Source: Chamaecyparis obtusa (lineage: Eukaryota; Streptophyta; Pinopsida; Cupressales; Cupressaceae). Taken from it: a DNA stretch of 64,000 nt. The notes beneath the pieces were generated by a model that searched no databases, had not been told where the DNA came from, and saw only the letters and a program-made list of their open reading frames with translations. The stretch's first letter is position 1, and the number at the start of each line of letters is the position of its first letter. The position numbers were made by a program, and so were the translations under genes. Location of the stretch: NCBI GenBank assembly GCA_027943335.1, contig BSBK01000871.1, forward strand, positions 2,105,501 through 2,169,500, in the 5' to 3' direction. Positions 60,346 to 64,000 of this stretch are shown in pieces.

Positions 60346-63126
60346 TTACGCATGACGCCTGTTTGCCAGGTTTTCATCATGGTACTTGTCTAAGGCGCCA
60401 CAAGAAGTGGTTTTCACCCTAGATTTATTTATTTTTATTTTTGCTACCAAGGTGCCTATTGCTAGGTTTTCACCAAGGCACTTTTTCTCTTTTTTCATTT
60501 TTTTCATTTTTTCTTTGTTTTTTTCTTTTTTTGTATTTTTCAATATTTTCCCAACATTAAAATCTTTGGACAATGCTCCTCTGAAAGATATGCTATAATA
60601 AACCATGGGTATGACTAGGATGCTCAAAGATATTGATAAGAGGGATGGAAGTACGGAAAGTATGCATTGGAAAATGAATGTGAGGATAAGAAGAAGGTAT
60701 GTTGAAGATGGAAATGTTGGCAAGATCAACTTTGACACACACTTTGAAGAGTGGTGGAATGATGGAGGAACAATAGATGATGGAGGTAAGGATCTTTTTG
60801 AAGTAGTGGATTTTGGGATGTAAGAAGATGAAGGATGTTTGGAAGGAGATGGAATGGAAGCCTTTGGAAGCTTGAATGTCAATTTTGATTCTTCTTTTGT
60901 GTGCAAGTCTTTCAACAATGACTTGGGAATCCACATATTCTTTGATTTTTCTTCCTTTTGGAATGCTTTTGAATGCATTTCTTCAATGAGGGATTTAGGA
61001 ACCCACATTTTATTTTTTTCTTTTTGCTTGATGGAACTTTGTGGGCTTTTGGATATTTCATTTTTCTTTTCATTCACATGTCGATTAGATGGGACATTGT
61101 GATTTTTATGCACATATGGATTCTTGGATTTATGTTTTTTATGTTGCACATTAACATTGCTTCCAAAAGACTTAGGAATTGTGGATGAATAGGAATAATA
61201 TGGATGGTTCATATGGATTGGTGTTTGGACATTCTTCAAGTATGTGTGTCTTCGTTGATCTTGATACATGGCAGGGTAAGTGAATGGATAACTAGGGATG
61301 ATAGGAATGGTTGATGGGGGAATATATGGACCTAGTATGGATGGAAGGAATGAAGACTTTTGTTTTGGGACATAGGCACCCAAAATGGATTTGGAGGATA
61401 GTGGAGGTATGTGGTTGTATTTGAATGGAGGGATATAAGGTGTGAAAGGGATATCCATATCTTTGGAAGGAGCTCCATCGCCAAGATTCTTATCTTTAGG
61501 ATTTATCTTTATACTAATAGGCTCATGAGTAGCTTTGATAGGAACACATTTGATAGGATCAACTGAAGCTTGAAGGGATTCATTATCATGCAAGGGATTT
61601 GGAAGAATGATGTTTTCTTGAGGTGAACATGGAGGAATATGACAAGGAAATGATGGGATGCTTTGATCTTGACAAGGATCTTTGAATTGTGTAGCGAAGG
61701 TATTTTGCTCTTGAATTTCAATATGCTCATTGGAAGTTATAGAAGGGATATCTTGATCTTGCTTGGGAAATGGAGAAAATATGGAACTTGGAAGGGTACT
61801 TTGTTCTTGGAACGGAAGGATATCATCTTGAAAGACATGAAAGGATGCAAGGGGATCATCACAAGGTTCAAGGGATATGGGACCTTCATCAAATATGGGA
61901 GGGGTTTGTATATAATCTTGATCTTGATCTTTATCAATATTTGTTTCTTTTCTTTTTGGATTATCTTCTTGACATGAAGCCACTTCTAAGGACAAGGTAG
62001 ATGTTTGGATATGTGTGGGGAATGTTTGGAAGAATGGTGTAGGATCCTCTTGAATAGGTATAATAGGAATTAAGGCACATGAAGCTTTGGGTTCTAAGAT
62101 CTTTGAATCATGGAAACAATCTGCAGCAAGATGTGAGTTAGCTTGGGTTTCTTTTAGAGGTAGCCCTTGAGGGTAGACATAGTCAATGGGAAAAGTATCA
62201 TCATTAGGCTCATTCTTTGATGGAGGAATTTTGGATAATTGTGGAGCTTTGGGAGATGAAGAAAAAATGAAAGGAATGCTAGCTATGGGAGGGTCTTTGC
62301 TAGATAGAGGTTCGGGAGATGGATGAAGGATGAAAGGTGTACATGTCATCCAGGGAGAAACCTTGTTAGGAGATGGACAAAGGATGAATGGATTACTCTT
62401 GCTATATGGAGGTTTTTGAATTAGATCTTGCTTGAGAGTGGTATTTTTCACTCCATATTCTTTATTATCTTGATCACAAATAGGTTGATTATGCAATTTC
62501 CTTTGATCTGAGATAACTTTATCACTCTGAAATGCTTCCTTTTGTGAGGAGGATGAAGATATGGATGACCCATCATCATAAAGGAATGGCCAAATTGATC
62601 TTAATGATGGCTCTTGAGATAAAGTATCTTTTTGTTTTTCCTCATCCTTTCTCAAGGTTGATATGTCAAAATTATGTGGAAGCTTAGCTCCAGATTGAGC
62701 TAAAGTTAGGAAATATGCTTCTTTATCCCAGTCCAAAATTCGTTCCATTATTTCTATAAACACGGGATCTTGGGATGCTCTCACAACATCATCTTTAGAC
62801 ACCTCATCACTTTGAAAAGAATAGCTTGATATTAAGAATGGCATTTTATATGATGTATCTCTTTGGTTTTCCTCATTCTTTCTCAAGGTTGATGTGTCAT
62901 AATTATAAGGAAGTTTAGCTCCTGCTTGAGCGAAAGCTAGAAAATATGTGTCTTTATCCCACTTCAAAAGTAATTCCATTATTTCCAGAAACACGGGACT
63001 TTGGGATGCTTCAACAACGTCATCTTCAGACACCTCATCACTTTGATTCCTATAGAGATCTTGATCTTGACTTTCATAATTATGCTCCATAATAGGGTTG
63101 ATTTGTTTCCCAAATAGGCTCCTCAT
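60346..63126 (-). CDS. 926-residue retrotransposon-borne ORF of unknown family
   Basis: One unbroken frame, remarkable in this decayed neighbourhood. Residues 29-105 and 106-182 are a tandem repeat of 77 residues (SDEVSxDDVVxASQxPVFxEIME ... GAKLPYNYDTSTLRK). Residues about 255-310 hold three PFIxxxSP motifs. The centre is rich in Pro, Ser, Gln and Asp. Two copies of MWxPKSLxxxxHxK occur near residues 710-750. Two hydrophobic stretches, rich in Leu and Ile and membrane-like, follow near 795-845. A Lys/Glu run (KKEKNKEKMKKMKKEKK) precedes the C-terminus NLANRRHA. No zinc knuckle, protease DSG or RT motif was seen. It could be a Gag-like or envelope-like extra ORF of a Tat-type element, but nothing in the sequence proves either. 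Confidence 0.7.
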   Translation of the reverse strand: MRSLFGKQINPIMEHNYESQDQDLYRNQSDEVSEDDVVEASQSPVFLEIMELLLKWDKDTYFLAFAQAGAKLPYNYDTSTLRKNEENQRDTSYKMPFLISSYSFQSDEVSKDDVVRASQDPVFIEIMERILDWDKEAYFLTLAQSGAKLPHNFDISTLRKDEEKQKDTLSQEPSLRSIWPFLYDDGSSISSSSSQKEAFQSDKVISDQRKLHNQPICDQDNKEYGVKNTTLKQDLIQKPPYSKSNPFILCPSPNKVSPWMTCTPFILHPSPEPLSSKDPPIASIPFIFSSSPKAPQLSKIPPSKNEPNDDTFPIDYVYPQGLPLKETQANSHLAADCFHDSKILEPKASCALIPIIPIQEDPTPFFQTFPTHIQTSTLSLEVASCQEDNPKRKETNIDKDQDQDYIQTPPIFDEGPISLEPCDDPLASFHVFQDDILPFQEQSTLPSSIFSPFPKQDQDIPSITSNEHIEIQEQNTFATQFKDPCQDQSIPSFPCHIPPCSPQENIILPNPLHDNESLQASVDPIKCVPIKATHEPISIKINPKDKNLGDGAPSKDMDIPFTPYIPPFKYNHIPPLSSKSILGAYVPKQKSSFLPSILGPYIPPSTIPIIPSYPFTYPAMYQDQRRHTYLKNVQTPIHMNHPYYSYSSTIPKSFGSNVNVQHKKHKSKNPYVHKNHNVPSNRHVNEKKNEISKSPQSSIKQKEKNKMWVPKSLIEEMHSKAFQKEEKSKNMWIPKSLLKDLHTKEESKLTFKLPKASIPSPSKHPSSSYIPKSTTSKRSLPPSSIVPPSFHHSSKCVSKLILPTFPSSTYLLLILTFIFQCILSVLPSLLSISLSILVIPMVYYSISFRGALSKDFNVGKILKNTKKEKNKEKMKKMKKEKKCLGENLAIGTLVAKIKINKSRVKTTSCGALDKYHDENLANRRHA

Positions 63127-64000
63127 TATGGATCAATTCTTCCTTCTTTAATTTCAATCTGGTTGGGTTGGTTTGGAATGGGTAAATGGTATTGATCAAT
63201 TTTATAAGATTTAAAAATTTAATTGTAATTTGATCAAGTACTTTAGAACTTCTTGTTTGAAAAGTTGAAGACAATCTCAACACACACATCAATAATTCAC
63301 CATATCCCTAGATCATTCTAATGTGTATATTCTCAAATGTTTCCATGGGTTTGATCACAAGAAAAACTTCCAAGCAAGCTACCTAGCACAAATTTGGCTT
63401 TTAAACATGGCTCTAATAGGTAGTTTTTCTATTTTTACTGTTTTGTAGTAAGTTTTCCGTTCAAAATAGATCTTAGCCTTTCATCCCCCAAGTATGTTAA
63501 GGGGCTTCCCACACGCACAAAAGCACGATTTTGCGCAATCCGTTAGGACTACTAGAGGAAGTTTGAAAGAGTTAAAATCCTTTTTGTCGTGTACCCCATT
63601 AAGGATACCCGCATTTCATTTTATAGTGGGTCGGATTCTCGCGGCAAAAGCAAGTGTATCCCACTTTGGGCTGTCCCTCTCACCGGCCCTTTTAAGGCAA
63701 TCTCGGAAGGCGAGCCCACTAAGTTTTAAACATGTTCATTTGAAAGCATGAAAAGTGGATTTGGTAGAGCAAGTTTGGGAATTTGATTCACTCAAAGAGT
63801 GAAGAGCATATCCCTATTGCTTTTCCCTTATCCCAAACACTCACAATCAATTTGGTTCTTTTTCAACCCCGTGACAAAGGGGTTCTTAGAATTGAAATGT
63901 TTGTTCTTTCCTCTTAATGATTAAACTATGTTTTGAACTTTGAAAATGCCACAATTTAAGGGAAGTTTTGCAAGCTTGATGAGAGAAATACCTCAAACGA
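63127..64000 (-). other. Leader of the 926-codon-ORF element
   Basis: Upstream of the ORF start on the minus strand. The part 63490-63760 is less AT-rich and includes an 85-codon plus-strand frame with no family match. No LTR end or primer site appears before the window stops. Confidence 0.4.

Larger units (their letters stand above)
56726..64000 (-). mobile_element. LTR retrotransposon with a 926-codon ORF, 5' end outside the window
   Basis: The minus strand shows 3' LTR (56726-57569), polypurine tract, a 2.8 kb spacer, one long ORF (60346-63126) and at least 870 bases of leader running off the end. No gag, RT or integrase motif was recognised, so the element looks non-autonomous. Its 5' LTR must lie beyond 64000. 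Confidence 0.7.

Noticed and set aside
60386..62000. Plus-strand frames of 70-104 codons under the long ORF
   Set aside because: Antisense shadows of the 926-codon minus-strand frame, without independent support.

Overview
The window looks like nuclear DNA of a seed plant with a large, transposon-filled genome. It is AT-rich and gene-poor, and most of it is plant transposable elements nested inside one another: LTR retrotransposons with initiator-Met-tRNA-type primer sites, an L1-like LINE and a CACTA DNA transposon. Only three host-type loci are recognisable. One, an intact two-exon homologue of the chloroplast NDH-assembly factor CRR42, is an argument against Pinaceae or gnetophytes, which have lost the plastid NDH genes. 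A conifer of another family, or another large-genome seed plant, fits. The species cannot be named from sequence alone.

Layout. 1.85-10.0 kb: a decayed minus-strand LINE, split by a 5.3 kb minus-strand LTR retrotransposon (3925-9268) whose remaining coding is Gag-like (coiled coil plus an array of decayed zinc knuckles) and shows no pol. 10-13.9 kb: mostly unassigned, with a compound microsatellite and a solitary LTR-like piece that carries a 116 bp LINE tail flanked by an 11 bp target duplication. 13.88-15.2 kb: the CRR42-like gene on the plus strand. 17.47-32.97 kb: a plus-strand Copia element opened by a Gypsy remnant (20.92 to about 28.71 kb), which is itself opened by a minus-strand Gag-protease-only retrotransposon (23855-27572, perfect 5 bp target duplication). 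The Copia 3' LTR holds a separate 1.5 kb solo LTR (31416-32923).

33-36.2 kb is AT-rich and ends in a SINE-like repeat cluster. 36.29-36.98 kb: a minus-strand XERICO/BRH1-like RING-H2 gene with an altered last zinc-ligand pair. 39.09-39.72 kb: a minus-strand pseudogene exon of the At4g28100-type GPI-anchored SPARK family with two in-frame stops. 42.36-42.89 kb: three tandem copies of a 181 bp unit. 44.4-47.0 kb: 5' LTR, primer site and leader of a Tat-like Gypsy element, cut by a CACTA element (from 47027) with a decayed TNP2-type transposase on the minus strand and very long hairpins. 53.8-54.9 kb: a cluster of foldback repeats. 54.9-56.7 kb: a further LTR-like block. 56.7-64.0 kb: the 3' part of a minus-strand LTR retrotransposon carrying one intact 926-codon ORF that matches no family I recognise.

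The genes do not form a pathway. The elements interact only by insertion, and the order of events can be read from the reading frames that resume on either side of each insertion.
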